Counted from the stretch's first letter, positions 51,076 through 63,521 are shown. The stretch is 64,000 nucleotides of DNA from Plecoglossus altivelis (GCA_036571765.1 BROE01000004.1:3509997-3573996); one strand, 5' to 3'. Program-made: numbers and translations. Notes: generated by a model from the sequence alone, not told the origin.

Positions 51076-51544
51076 GGATGGGAGACAATGCAGTAGGATA
51101 GCCGTGGTGAAATGATGTCTATACAGTACACATTTGTTTACCGAGTAATGTCTCCAGTGCTCACTCCTATTCAACCACACAGACAAAGGTCCCTGTGTTA
51201 TGGAGCAAACAGACAGAAGCAAAACCCAACACACTGTTTCTCTCTTGATCACGGACAGCATGAACAGTGACTGTGGGCATAGAAGGGTCTTGTATTATTA
51301 ATCTTAAACTGAGAGGTTTGAATGCGATGCTGTATATTAGAGGCTTATGCTGCTGTAGAACTAAACATGGTGGTGTGGGAGGAGAGCCAGATAGGCCTGT
51401 CTCCAGGCCCTCCCACACAAGCCTCACCAAGCCCAGGACAGCTCACGCCTCCTCACCGGTCAGCTCCCACTACCAGCAGGAAGCGTGCAGGCCTTAGTTA
51501 GTCTCTACACAGGCCAGTAGAACCATGCTGTACTGCCAGAGCTC

Positions 51545-51600
51545 TGGCTGGGGGTAGGGAAGGGGGGGGGAGAGGGAGGAGGGGAGGGGGGAGGGGGAAG
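51545..51600 (+). repeat. Poly-purine G-rich tract (GGGGAGG)
   Basis: Dense GGG runs on the plus strand give G-quadruplex potential. Confidence 0.85.
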
Positions 51601-54074
51601 GTTGTTTCCGGTTACAGAACAGCAGGCGTGCCCTATTCCTGGCTTTCTGAGCAGACTCAGATCAGGGTGGGTGGAGGGGAGGAGTGGGACAGGAGGAGAA
51701 CGTTCCGGGGCACAAAGGGAAAAAAAAGACAGACGGACGGACTGGCAGGTAGACAGACAGGAAGGAAGCGCGACAGGAGGGCAGACTGACGGAGGAGTGG
51801 GTTTGCCGCGGTGCAGCCGACCCCCACAGACAGGAACATGCACTGTGGGAAGATTTCGCCTGGCTAAACGCCACGGTCTAACATTCTGCTGCAGAGATTG
51901 ACAAAGAGAGGCTGAGATAGCAGACGGCTTCTTCTTCTACTGTCACACAAGCTGCGCTCCAACACTCAGATGGTTGGCCTCTTATTTTCTTATTTCTGCA
52001 TCGCATGCTACAGCAAAGGCACAGCAAAAAAACCCAACACTGTTTTGATCGGAGAATGGAGTTATTGATTGTGGTATGTTCAGGGATTTCTGTACGCTCA
52101 CAGAATCTTTTTTTTATTTTTTTAAAGCAACGTTGAGCTGAATCTTACTTGCACTGTGACGGGTTCATCTGACAGTGAGCAGTACACTGACAGAGGTGGG
52201 GATTCTTTGTCTTTGATTAGGAGGTCTGCGACGTTGCCAGGTCTGGGTTTATCCACCCTAATGCGGCCCACATACTGACAAGGCCTGCACTCCCCTGGGC
52301 TAGTGGTTCTGGGTAAACACAGGATCCCTGCTCCTCATTAACACTCAACTATTTCCGTGCTGCATTTCGGGGGAAATCACTGTTCAATCAGAAAAAATCA
52401 AGGCCCATAATGATACCTATTGTTGCCTTGGGGATGCCGTACAGTGATGTATCTGGATTTCAGGAAGAAAGAAAAAAAGGGGAAAAAAACGTCATTACTA
52501 ATGTGGACAAGGTATTGGTTTTTGGCTGATGTTTTAGACTGGTGAAATTCTCCTAACTGACTGGAAAGTTAACATTCTGTTTCGCGTTGCACGTCAACAT
52601 CAAACCAGCGAGACAGAGGTGTCTGTAACTTGTGGTAAACACGTCAACCGCCTCAGATCCAGCACAGGAGAAGAGGCAACTGTTCTAATGTAAGAGCATC
52701 CTGCGGCTCTTCAAGGGCAGCTGGCTGCTTCCACAGCGGAGACTGCCTTTATCAGAGCCGACATATGGATCAGATGGACATCTCAAAGAGAACCCAACGC
52801 TTCACACGCGGCTCTGCAGGGAACCTCTCCACTATTCCCAGATAATACCGAACTCGCACACGAGCTAACACACAGACACACACTAACACAAGTTGCTGCG
52901 GACTGCTTTTCTGCCAGTTTTCGGCCCTCGTTAGAGGAAAAACGAAGACATTCGAAATCGACAGAGAAAGAGGAAGCAACACAGGAGACCCGTGTTTGAC
53001 CTTGGAAAAATACTTTCAGGTTTCTACAAAATCAACATATTAATAGAATACCAGGCTTCAAGGATACAATGCTAAATGACGGGAATAGATGTTCTCTTCG
53101 GTCGTTAAAGCTCGATCGACCTACTTGAGAAGAACTGCCGAAAAAGACGTACCTCCTCTTCGATCAGTCACCCTGAGTGGCAACATTGAGGATTTTATTA
53201 ATTAGAGCGGTATATTTTAGTGTAGCATAGCCCTGCCACTCTTGAGAGAGACAAAGAAACTGTCAATCCTAGTTGTAAAGGACCAATGGCCTTCAGTTTA
53301 TAGCCTTGGCCAATGAAGAGATTCCATCCCCCCCCCCCCCGCTAATAAAGAGACCATGATTTATGATGCGGAGGTTTCAGATTTCTTTTGTTCAAATTTT
53401 AAATATTCCAAAAAGATGTTGAGGCTGAATGAGACAGCACAGTAACTATCTTATCCACTACCTTGACACACACAGTTCTTCAAAAGCTCACCTCTGCAGT
53501 TAGTTTGTGACGTAAATGATATTTACTGTCTTGAAATGTCGACCAGGAACACGATAAGCTTTTCGAAAACGGTTAAAGTAGTGGCAGACTGCAGAGCCTA
53601 TTTATGGCAGCCCTAATTCAATAGCTGTTCATGGAAAATTCCCAGCTTGTGGCAGTTTCCATAGGGGATCAGACGTGTCTTTGAGACCACATGGGGAGTC
53701 TGTCTGCTCTGGAAATGTAAAAAGTCTCCTTATCAGAACGATCTCGTTCTTTCACTTGACAGTACAATTGCAGCAGACTTACCTTTTATTGGAACCTAAT
53801 TCAAGAGAAATTTCCACATGCCAACCTTTCCTTACAATCCCTCTTGCTCTGCCTGTCTCTCTCCTGCATGCTCTTACACCCAGCCTCCCCCTCTAGTGCC
53901 TTTTTCAACTTTAATCATCTAACTTTCACCGCAACCTCCCAGACAAGGTTATCGTACCTTCAAAACCACAATGTTTTTGTTGAGTCACAGACCCTAGTGA
54001 AGAGTTTTGATGATTTCATCATTCATATATTTTCACAGGCCAGTTTCGTTTCTTCTTGGCCTCTCTGACTGATC

Positions 54075-54320
54075 GTACATCAGACCCGACCCGCCAAGGT
54101 TGCCGGTGGTCTCTACGCGTGGCGGCGCTTCGGTGGGTGATGCTACCCGAGCGCTGGTTGTTGTGAGTTAATCTGAGGTGGCGCGACGGGTCGTTTCTTC
54201 GCTCGACTGGTTTCTTTTCAAAACAAGGCTGAAATAACCGAGGCTCAAAAACGAGGCTCCAAGCTGGGGCAGGCTTCATCATGCGCACGGCACGGCTCCG
54301 CATCGGATTTCTAATTATGA
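54075..54320. other. CpG-rich patch within klhl29 intron
   Basis: CpG-rich words (CTACGCGTGGCGGCGCTTCG near 54112-54131, GGCGCGACGGGTCG near 54180-54193) stand out against AT-rich flanks. No gene is recognised. Confidence 0.3.
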
Positions 54321-55204
54321 AAAAATATAAATGGCGCAACTATTAGCCACAAGTCTGTTGCCGCTATGCTGGTATTACGCACGGCACAGCGGTGAAAAAT
54401 GTATATTTGAGTCACAGGCTCAAAAGGCTCACAACATATTAATCTGAAGGAGAGGGATTTGCCCTCTCAAACTGGGGCATTAGACTACTGCTCTGACTAA
54501 AATCCCCTCGTGTATTGTTGGGATAGCCATGGAAAAGAAGCTTTCTTCAGAATATTAATATTAGCTTTACTCGATGAAAGGATCCAGCCCGACCTGTCTT
54601 TAAACCTTCTTACAACCTTTCAAATCGGCCCAAAACACACCGTAAGAATTTCCATCTGCAAATATTCCCTCTGCCTTTACCCAGAGACCAACACATCTTC
54701 CAGCCATCAGGTGAAAATTGGCTGGTGTCCCAACAGGAGTAATTACTTGATGAATCTATGTAAATGAATGGTTGCTGTCACTCCATATGACCAGTATAAA
54801 CCTGATTATGTTGCTCCTTCTTCCTCTAAAACCACAACCAGGATTGCCTTTTTTCTCGCCATTCATCACCGGACACAGAAATAGCTCAGTCAACTGCCTC
54901 GGATTCATCTCTCCATGCAGCTGGGAACACAAAGTGATAATACATAAAAGTTAATTAAAACCGGGCCTAGGATAAATAACAAAAAGCACCTCTAAATGAA
55001 ACGCGGTATGCTGTTCCACGTGGCTGGTCGGGTACTATGACGGAAGAGGCTGGCAGATGGCGTGCAGCCTGCCTTAGCGCCCTGTCTTCTTCACGCACAC
55101 ATGGCCAAGCCGACCTGGGACGCTGACGTCCTGTCGTGTTCTCAGATCATGGGACCAGCACAGCTCTGCGTCTCAGAGCTGACAGGAGAACTTTAACACG
55201 TATG

Positions 55205-55672
55205 CACAAGGGCACATAATCAGACATACACAATCAGACACACACAAGCAGACACACACACATACTCAGACACACAGGGACATACGATGAGACACACACA
55301 CGCACACTCACACACACACACACACACACACAGGGACATACACATACACACACTCAGACGCACACACACACACACTCAGACACACACACACACACTCAGA
55401 CACACACACACAACAGGAACATTACACACACACACAACACACCTCACAACACCACACACACACTCAACAACACAACACAACTCCAGACACACGACACACA
55501 CTCAGAAAACAACCACACACCTCAGGAAACACACACCACACAGGACACTAAGACACTCAGGACACACACACACACACACAAAGACACTCAGACACACACA
55601 CACACTCTGACACATCACCAAACACACTCACACACACACAGACACACACACACACACACAGACACACACTTG
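55205..55672 (+). repeat. (CA)n block with CTCAGACACACA units
   Basis: About 470 bp of CA repeats with a recurrent CTCAGACACACACACA unit and degenerate AACACAC sections in the middle. Confidence 0.95.
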
Positions 55673-55789
55673 TACGAGAGCGCAGATGCTGTGCAGTTTC
55701 TCCTTTGCGTGACGGCTGATGAGAGATGTCCTCGCAGCAGAGATCAATAAGAGTCTGTCAGCGCTTTAGTGTTGCTGAGCCTCCATCGA

Positions 55790-56055
55790 GGCTAGAGCAA
55801 GGAGAGAACATGGGAAGGAGAAGGAGAAAGGACGAGAGAGAGGGCGGGAGAGGGGGGAAAGAGAGGAGGGAGAACAAGAGATGGGGGGGAAGAGGGGTGA
55901 TGAGGAGAGATGGGGAGAGACAGAGAGAGAGGTAGACAACCATAGAGGGAGAGGGAGGATTAAAGATAGAAAGGGAGAGAAGGGATGAAAAGTGACACAG
56001 AGAAGGTGGTGGTGGGGGGGAGGGGGGTTGAGACAGAGAGAGGGGTGAGGTGAAG
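55790..56055 (+). repeat. Purine-rich GA tract
   Basis: Irregular GGAGA and GAGAGG words, mostly purine on the plus strand. Confidence 0.85.
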
Positions 56056-56261
56056 ACTGAAAGAGGAGCTTCACGTGCCGCCTATGAAGGTTTAATCAGC
56101 GTGTAACTGAAGAGCACCAGAAGAGCCTTTTCAAACTGGGCTGTTCTCCGTCGGCTGAGGAACAAAAGAGCGTTCCAGGCGTTCCAGACTGGAGAGAGGC
56201 ACCCCGTGGTAACCCTACTAGGCAGGCACATATCAGGGGGACACATCTGCATAATGTTGCA

Positions 56262-56525
56262 CAGCACGCACACACACGCGCACGCACAAACACACACAAA
56301 CACGCAAACACACACGCACAAACACACACACACAAACACACACACAAGTACAAACACACACGCACAGACACACACGCACAAACACACAAACACACACACA
56401 CGTACAAACCCACACACACACACAAACACACAAAACACACGCACGCACAAACACACACACAAGCACAAACACACACGCACGCCCACACACGCACAAACGC
56501 ACAAACACACACACAAGCACAAACA
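56262..56525 (+). repeat. (CA)n block with ACGCACAAACACACAC units
   Basis: CA repeats punctuated by CGCACAAA every 10-20 bp. Confidence 0.95.
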
Positions 56526-57429
56526 AAGCAGAGTCTAATAACTGACAAGCAGGGCCAGGAGCGCTGATGCTAAATGTATAGCCGCCATAGAGAGCGACTC
56601 TAATTGCCTTGGCAGCCACTGAATGATGACAATGGCCGTGCAAGGAGTTGGAAGGAGCCTGCCCAGATATACAGTATGCAATTATTCAGCTCACAAAGGG
56701 GCTGGTTTCTGGTGCAGGGGCAGATTTAACATTTCTCTGGTCAGTGAGTTCACCCAAGCACCTAATGATGAGCACTTAGGAGGTAAATTACCGCTGCCTT
56801 GTTTACCTCTGCTCTGGACTTGGCAGCACTTAGCATCAAGTCTGCGAAGATGCTCCTCTACCGACAGGCAGAGCACGGAGCGAGGCTGGAGGAGGGAGAG
56901 AAGCCTCAGGCCTCTCAAGTCGATATTAAAAGAACGCTGATGTGATACTGAGGAGTGTGAGAAGAAGATGAATGGTCGTCATGGTAGCAAAGGCAGAAGC
57001 GAGAGAGAAAGAAAGAGAGAGTGAGAGGGAGAGAGAGAGAGATCCGACTCTCTTTTTGTTAAGATCTCCGATGGCTAACTCCTCTTGATATGGCACAAGG
57101 GTTCCCTGTGCACACTCTGGAGCACATCCTCCAAAAATAAAATATACAAAAAGCGTAACAGGTGGGTAGAAATGAATAAAAGTCTGTGTTTGGCACAAGC
57201 CGGTTTCTCATCTGAATAAGGGCAAAAGCTAAGAAATGAAGGATGACGAGGTCACAAAAAACAAACCGCACATTTAGGAAGTTAAACCGTCCGGTTTATC
57301 TGAAGCCATTGATCACAGGTACACTGTCTACGGGCCAGAAGTCACTTCTGAAACGACTGACCAGCGAGAGCATTCTTAAGCACCTTGGACTTGGACCCTA
57401 TCTCTGGAACTGCCTCAGGTGATTTACAT

Positions 57430-57850
57430 AACGACGGGAGGAAATGAGCGAGGAGGAGAAAAGAGAGAGCACAAGCGTGCCATTTGGCAGAGAGGTCAAA
57501 TGAAGATGGAGGTAAACGGTTTGGCGGGGAAGAGGAGCGGGGGGAGGAGGGGGGGAGAGCGAGGGAGAGAGCAGGGAGAGTGGGGAACGCTGGGATGAAA
57601 GAGCGAGGGGTAACACGGTAGGCGCGGAGAGAGAAAGCTTGCAGAGTTAGCAGGGCCGAGGGAGCTGGAGCATGGAGAGAGGAAAGGAGGGAAGAGTCGA
57701 GGGAACAGAGAGAGGAGAGAAAGTTAGGAGAAGACGGAGTTGGAGGACGGTGAAAGCACAGAGAGTTGGAAAGCAGCGGAGAGCGTGGGGAGAGTTAAAA
57801 GGTTTTGTTGGGGAAGGGGGAGGAGGGGAAGAGGGGGAGATTCATCAGAG
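57430..57850 (+). repeat. Purine-rich tract just past the first coding exon donor
   Basis: Mostly G and A on the plus strand, so pyrimidine-rich in the klhl29 transcript, ending about 35 nt inside the intron. It might influence splicing, but this is only an inference. Confidence 0.75.
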
Positions 57851-57886
57851 ACCAGGGTGAAGAGGAAGATAGCCTGGAGTTCTTAC

Positions 57887-58159
57887 CTTCACAGAAGCAG
57901 CAGGAACCGATCCAGCGCTCGACACCCCACGCTTGACGACCATGTCACCGCTGGACGTTGTCACGGCAACTGTTACCGGGGTGGGGAGGAGGGAGGGTAT
58001 AACGGGAAGAGGGAGGAGCCCTGGACGGTTGTTTCCGTTGACGACGGCAGCGGCACAGCTGTTGTTGGCTCCTCCGTTGTGGGGGACGGACGGTCGGATG
58101 TCTCGGCGCTCCCACGATCCCCGGTAGTCCCTCTCGAAGCGGTGGTGGTGGCGTGACAT
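57887..58159 (-). CDS. klhl29: klhl29 first coding exon (protein N-terminus)
   Basis: This exon encodes the first 91 residues of a KLHL29-like BTB-Kelch protein. It begins with the His/Arg-rich MSRHHHRFERDYRGSWERRD and continues through a hydrophobic, Pro-rich GLLPLPVIPSLLPTPV stretch. Both resemble the N-terminus of mammalian KLHL29 as I remember it. I chose the ATG at 58157-58159 because the family starts with MSRHHH; the codon just upstream is GTG. The -3 base is G, a favourable initiation context. The exon ends with AAG followed by a consensus donor GTAAGA (donor GT at 57886-57885), and 273 nt is exactly 91 codons, so the intron is phase 0. This N-terminal extension is low complexity and probably disordered, with no known catalytic role. 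Identification is from sequence recall, not a search. Confidence 0.92.
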
Positions 58160-58198
58160 CACTTCCTCTTCCTCTCAGAGGGATCGACAGGGGTCAGC
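58160..58198 (-). other. klhl29: klhl29 5' untranslated part of the first coding exon, with splice acceptor
   Basis: Upstream of the ATG on the minus strand, a pyrimidine-rich stretch ends in TATGCCTAG at about 58206-58199. This would place an acceptor AG at 58200-58199 and leave 39 nt of 5' untranslated sequence. If correct, the transcript starts in a separate non-coding exon further right, which I cannot identify. The acceptor is inferred from consensus only, so the untranslated region could instead run further upstream. Confidence 0.5.
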
Positions 58199-58324
58199 CT
58201 AGGCATAGATGATGGGAGGGGGAGAGACAGGGATGAGATACTGTGTGGTATTCCACACTCTGGGCTTCCATCCAGTCTCTTTAAAGGCATGTTGTCAGAG
58301 GAGGCTGTGGGAAAGCTTCACAGA

Positions 58325-58690
58325 GAATGGGAGGGAGAACGAGAGAGACACAATGAGAGGGAGAGAAAGCGAGAGAAAGGGTGTGTGAGAGAAAGAGAGA
58401 GAGAGAGAAGGAGAGAGAGGGAGAGTGAGGTGGAAAGAGAGAGGAGGGGGAGAAAGTGAGAGAAAGGGTGTGTGAGAGAAAGAGAGAAAGAGAAGGAGAG
58501 GGAGAGAGAGTGAGGTGGGAAGAGAGAGAGAGAAAGGGGGAGAGAAAGTGAGAGTGAGGTGGAAAGAGAGAGACAGAGGGGGGAAGAGAAAGTGAAAGTG
58601 TGTGTGTGTGTGTGTGAGAGAGAGAAAGAGAGAGAGAGAGCAAGAGAGTGGGAGACAGCAAGAGAGAGAGGGAGAGAGAAGGAGGGGAAG
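58325..58690 (+). repeat. (GA)n block with GAGTGAGGTGGAAAGAGAG units
   Basis: About 365 bp of GA repeat in which GTGAGGTGG(A/G)AAGAGAGAG and AGAAAGGGTGTGTGAGAGAA recur several times as a higher-order unit near 60-70 bp. Confidence 0.95.
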
Positions 58691-59429
58691 TGAATGTGTG
58701 AACGCTCCCAGCATCTGTTCCCAGTGCGCTTGACTGACATGGAACACACTCTGGCTCATTTGTTGATTCTAATTCCTATTCTCCCAGTCGTTAATGAGAG
58801 CTGGAACAGGAAGAGGAATGAGTACCACCATGCAGGTCTATAAAAAACACCCCCTTTTTAAAGGGCTAATTAGAGTTTGGTTACCAAGGATATTTTAGGC
58901 TCCAATCAAAAGGTGAATTTTCCAGCTGCAGCGAATCAGATCAACTCTGAAGTTGTCACAGAAAAGATTCTGTGCAGCGGAGGCAAGCAAGATGGTACCT
59001 GACTGTATCGCAGGTTTATTATGAACACGTCTGTCACAGATAAACCCCTATTCAGACACACAGAGGGGACAAAACCTGGTTCTTGGTGTGAACAGGGTCA
59101 CCATGACATTGGTATAGCACACATCACAGTTCTGTACCACAGGCTGTGTCACTCTGCTGTAGGGATCACAAAGCTGGATCTAGGCCTCTGTAGTAAAACC
59201 CATCACAGGAGGGTTGTTGGGTATTGTAGTCTTCACCAAAGCAATGCTATGCTTCCTAGCGCACGATAAGAGGACTTCAAATAAATAAATGCCAACCTCA
59301 AACCAGGTTCATGAACGGTCCATGCAAATCCCTGGATTGTAAAGCAGGAACCACAGGGAAGGGAGAGCCTCTCTTCTATACACAGAGGTCTGTCACGCAG
59401 ATCTCACACACACACACAGAGGATACGCC

Positions 59430-59840
59430 ATGAAAGGGATGTGTGTGTGTCTGTTTGTGTGTGTGTGTGTGTGTGCGTGTCTTCGAGAGGGAAAGAGGAA
59501 GGGAGCATGAGAGCATGCCTCATGCTGAGTGTCTGAACACGCCAGTACACAGACGTTCTGCCCAAGTGTGCACACGCCCAAATGTGTGTACGTGTGTTTG
59601 TTTGTTCGAGGTTGTATGTGTGCCCGCTTCCGTGCGTGTGCGGGCGTCCAAGTGTGTGTGCATGTCAGCCGCCAGTTTTGGAAGAAGTGTGGAGGATCTG
59701 TGATCTAAACACGCCTGTGTGTGTCTGTGAGTGTGTGTGTGTTTGTGTGGCAGAATGCCGTGAGTGTGTGTGTGTGGCAGCAAGGCGTGAGTGTGTGTGA
59801 GTGTGCGTGTGTGAGAGTGTGTGTGTGTGTGTGAGTGTTC
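59430..59840 (+). repeat. TG-rich blocks
   Basis: Two TG sections (59437-59481 and 59577-59840) with GCGTG and GAGTGTG interruptions, separated by about 95 bp of unique sequence. Confidence 0.9.
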
Positions 59841-60261
59841 TCTTCAGATGAACATGCATCTCAGGCAGGCACTGAGGCAGTCCACAGCAGACCAACACAG
59901 ACGGCTGATAACACACAACTGAGGCACCGACACCAAAACCAAGAGGTCCGCTTTGTGGGGCTGCTGTAGTGAGCAGCACATCGTATTTTTGAAGAAAGAA
60001 AATGTTAGCAGAGTGCAACAAGCGAGGATGTCAAGGCAGGGCCTGAGCTGAGACAATGAAGCAGGCGAACGGCTGCTGTACGTGGTTATCTCTCGCCCGC
60101 CACACAGCAGCGGTGGAGGGAGAGGACTGAGGAGAGGAGGATGAGTGCAGCTGTGTCGTGTGTTAGGAGAGCAGGACTGGAACAGAGAACACATGGCATT
60201 GATCTCAAGCTGTCAAGCCTCTCTACACAAGCTGAGAGAAATATACACAAATATTGGCCTG

Positions 60262-60392
60262 TGTGTGTGTTTGTGTGAGTCTGTGTATGCGTGGGTGCGT
60301 ATGTGTGGGTGTGTGTATGTTTGTGTGTGCGTGTGTTTGTGTGGGTGTATTTGTGGCTGTGTGTGTGTGTGTGTGTGTGTGTATGTCAACTC
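60262..60392 (+). repeat. (TG)n block
   Basis: TG repeats with GGGTGTAT interruptions. Confidence 0.95.
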
Positions 60393-60504
60393 CTTCATCC
60401 CTGGAAGCAGAAGTCAGTTTGTCACACTGGACATGTGCAGCTGACAATGACAAAGGCATTACAGGTGCCGGACGTGCAGCTCACACAATAACACATGTGG
60501 ACCA

Positions 60505-61080
60505 GCACACACCTACACACACACACACACCTACACACACACACACCTACATACACACACACACACTTACACACACTGACGCACACACACACACCAACAC
60601 ACACCTAGACACACACCACACACACACACACACCTACACACACACCAACACACACACAAAACACACACACATACACACCACACACACACACACACCACAC
60701 ACACACCTACACACCACACACACACCTACACACACACCTACAAACACACCTATGAACACCTACACACACCTACACACCACACACACACATCTACACACAC
60801 ACACCTACACACACACCACAAACACACGCCTACACACAAACCACACACACACACATACACCACACACACACACACACAAAACACTCACACACATACACAA
60901 CACACACACATAAACCACACACACATACATCTACACTCCACACGCACACACCACACACACGTACACACACACGCGCACACACACACACACCTACATACCA
61001 CACCACACACACGTACACACACCACACACACCTACACACCACACACACACATCTACGCATGGCACCACACAAACATGCAC
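60505..61080 (+). repeat. Long (CA)n block with ACACCTACACACAC units
   Basis: About 575 bp of CA repeat with frequent CCTACACAC and CACCACACAC words. Its orientation is opposite to the TG block 110 bp to its left. Confidence 0.95.
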
Positions 61081-61721
61081 CCACGTGGAGATGGGTGTGC
61101 ACAATGTTGTATTCGATGAGTACGGGTACTATTCAGCGCGATCGTCTGTAACACACACATTCAGTCACCGGAGCTCGGTTGCAGTGGCATCATGCTGCAC
61201 CAAGAGTCAGCGTGCTGTAGCTGGTACGCTGTGTCGCACTGCCCTAGCGTTTATTTGCAACAACATCAACATCACACCCGGCATCTCAGCTACCCACCAC
61301 ACACTCACTGACGCCCTTGATTCCATCCAACATGACTTTGACACAGAACTTCTCCACCATACCATAACTAAGGTCTTTCAGCTAAAGGAAATACTCTGGA
61401 TACTCGTCAAAACTGAATAATGAATATGACTGTAAATAATGTGTCCTGGATGGTAATTCTTCAGTTGAATTCAAAATAGTAGTCATGATCTTCTGTCCTT
61501 CGTTGCTCAATGAATTAATTTACCAATGAATATGCACATAAAGTGTATTATTTTGAATATATATTTCATGACATTCAGAGCTGCACTGTTCACATCCTTA
61601 GAAGGCACCTTGAGTGGGACCACAGTAGAGCATTATTCATCTGCTGTGTTTCTGAAGAGACCGCTGTCCTGGCGAACCCTCTGCACCTTAGACTGAGTGA
61701 CACCTTAGCTGAGCAGGCAGT

Positions 61722-61774
61722 CAGTCAGCCAGCCAGTCAGTCAGTCAGCCAGTCAGGCAGTCAGCCAGTCAGCT
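61722..61774 (+). repeat. (CAGT/CAGC)n tetranucleotide repeat
   Basis: About 13 tetranucleotide units: CAGT interspersed with CAGC and CAGG. Confidence 0.95.
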
Positions 61775-62319
61775 GAAGTTCAAAAACACGGCTGCTGGAC
61801 GTTTGGGTCTCCGATTGGAAAAGCTATTTGCGCGCTGCTGATGTGACAGAATCCTAATTGCACTGGGAACACTGCGTGGCGTGCGAGAGAGAAGGAGGCG
61901 TGTGTGCGTGTGCGTATACCTGCTTACGTGTGTGGTTTGTGTGTCACTGCGTGTGTACATACAGCAGGCTTTATGTATCAGTGTGTGCGTGACTGAGCGC
62001 ACGTCTGTGTTGGAGGACATAAAACAGAGAACAGAGATGACTGACAGAGTTCTGATTAGCCGGAATAAAAGTTCTCTCGCAGGTATGGATGCAAGAGACG
62101 CACACTCTAAACTGCAGCATCTGTCACTTGAGAAAGACAGCGAGAGTGAGTCTGAGAGACAGAGAGAGAGCGAGAGTGAGTGTGCGTGTGTGTGTGTTGT
62201 GTGTGTGTGTGTGTTGTGTGTGTGTGACAGAGTGGCGTTAACAAAGCCATGTGGGAATCCAACAGCTCTGCAGACCAACGTGCAGAAAGATGGAGCCAAA
62301 CAGATGGACAGAACGTGAC

Positions 62320-62578
62320 AGCGACAGAACGAGGGAGACAGCAACAGGGGAGAGGGAAAGAGAGACGAGAGCCAGAGAGAGAGAGGGAGGGAGAGGGAGA
62401 GGGAGGAAGGGAGAGAGGGAGAGAGAGAGAGAGGGAGAGGGAGGGAGAGGGAGGAAGGGAGAGAGAAAGAGAGAGGGAGGGAGAGGGAGGAAGGGAGAGA
62501 GAAAGAGAGAGGGAGGGAGAGAAACAAGGGAGAGGGAGAAAGAGAGGGAGAGAGAGGAAGAGAGAGAGGGAGGGAGGG

Positions 62579-62621
<43 letters not shown>

Positions 62622-62640
62622 CAAAATGAGCGAGGAGGAA
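62320..62640 (+). repeat. (GA/GGGA)n repeat
   Basis: Includes near-identical copies of GGGAGGAAGGGAGAGAAAGA, about 40 bp apart, near 62450-62520. Confidence 0.95.
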
Positions 62641-62734
62641 AGATATAGAAAAAAACTAATGAAAGAGAGAGAGTCACGGACAGGCTGTGCAAAGCAGAGT
62701 AAAAGATAGAGTGTCAAATAGGCAGTCAGACAGG

Positions 62735-63060
62735 GGGAAATAGAGATAGAGAGAGGGAGAGGGAGAGAGGGAGAGAGAGAGTGGGAACGGAAGAGAAGAA
62801 GAGAGTGAGGACGAGAGAAAGGGAGATAGGAAGAGAGAGAGGGAAAGGAGGGAATAGAATGGGAACGTGGGAGGGAGAAAGTGAGACAGAGGAAGAGACA
62901 GAAAGGCAAAGATGGGCAGAAAGAGAGAGCGGGAGAGGAAGAGAGAGTGGGAGAGAGGGAGAGAGGAAGACAGAGTGGGAAAGAGAGAGGGAGAGAGAGA
63001 GAGAGGGAGAGAGAGAGAGAGAAAGAGAGAGAGGACGAGAGATGGAGAGAGAGAGCATTG
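62735..63060 (+). repeat. (GA)n-rich block
   Basis: Irregular GAGA and GGGAGA units. Arg/Glu frames are artefacts. Confidence 0.93.
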
Positions 63061-63425
63061 ACACGCAGGCAGGAGACGTGTGACTCTGGTGTTGCAGGGT
63101 GTGCTGTTGACTCAACGCTGCACATTCTCCCTCCATATGAGATGTGTAGAGGCGCGCCGTGGGCCAATCCTCTGTATATAGTTGCGTCCCCTGAGAAGGG
63201 GCTCCGTTTCCAATCTGGGGCTGTGTTTACTGGTATCGACCCATTAGCAGCTCAGCAAGGCGCTGGGCATATCCCACCTGCCAGAGACACAGGACCAAGC
63301 TGGGGATGGACATAGCTGTCAGCTCCCTGAACTCTCCACTTGTAATTGAGAGGAAGGAATGTGCTGCGACTTTAAGAAGACAAGTCTGTACTGGAAATGA
63401 GTCCTCCTAAGGGACTTGAACAAAC

Positions 63426-63475
63426 TCACTCACACACACACACACACACACACACAACACACACACACAACAGAC
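63426..63475 (+). repeat. (CA)n microsatellite
   Basis: CA repeat with one AACA break. Confidence 0.93.
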
Positions 63476-63521
63476 GGACAAACTCGGGAATAAATTTGCG
63501 CCCGCGTGTGCGATTTTGCTT

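Larger units (their letters stand above)
25614..57886 (-). other. klhl29: klhl29 interval between first coding exon and linker exon, with an unseen exon
   Basis: About 32.3 kb separates a phase-0 donor at 57886 from an acceptor that requires phase 1. A direct splice would shift the frame, so a coding exon of length 3n+1 must lie within it. I scanned for the Trp/Asp/Glu/Pro-rich segment expected from mammalian KLHL29 and did not find it. The 38212-39000 gap is a possible hiding place. The interval otherwise holds dinucleotide repeats, a perfect inverted repeat at 32161-32601, CpG-rich patches near 34650-35000, 50450-50730 and 54080-54320, and unique AT-rich sequence. Confidence 0.8.

Noticed and set aside
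61085..61420. 111-codon plus-strand frame just after the CA block
   Set aside because: No recognisable domain or start context; length is within chance for this composition.
61769..63167. Minus-strand Ser/Leu/Pro frames of over 300 codons
   Set aside because: They are translations of GA and CA repeat tracts read on the complementary strand, with no domain or non-repetitive core.
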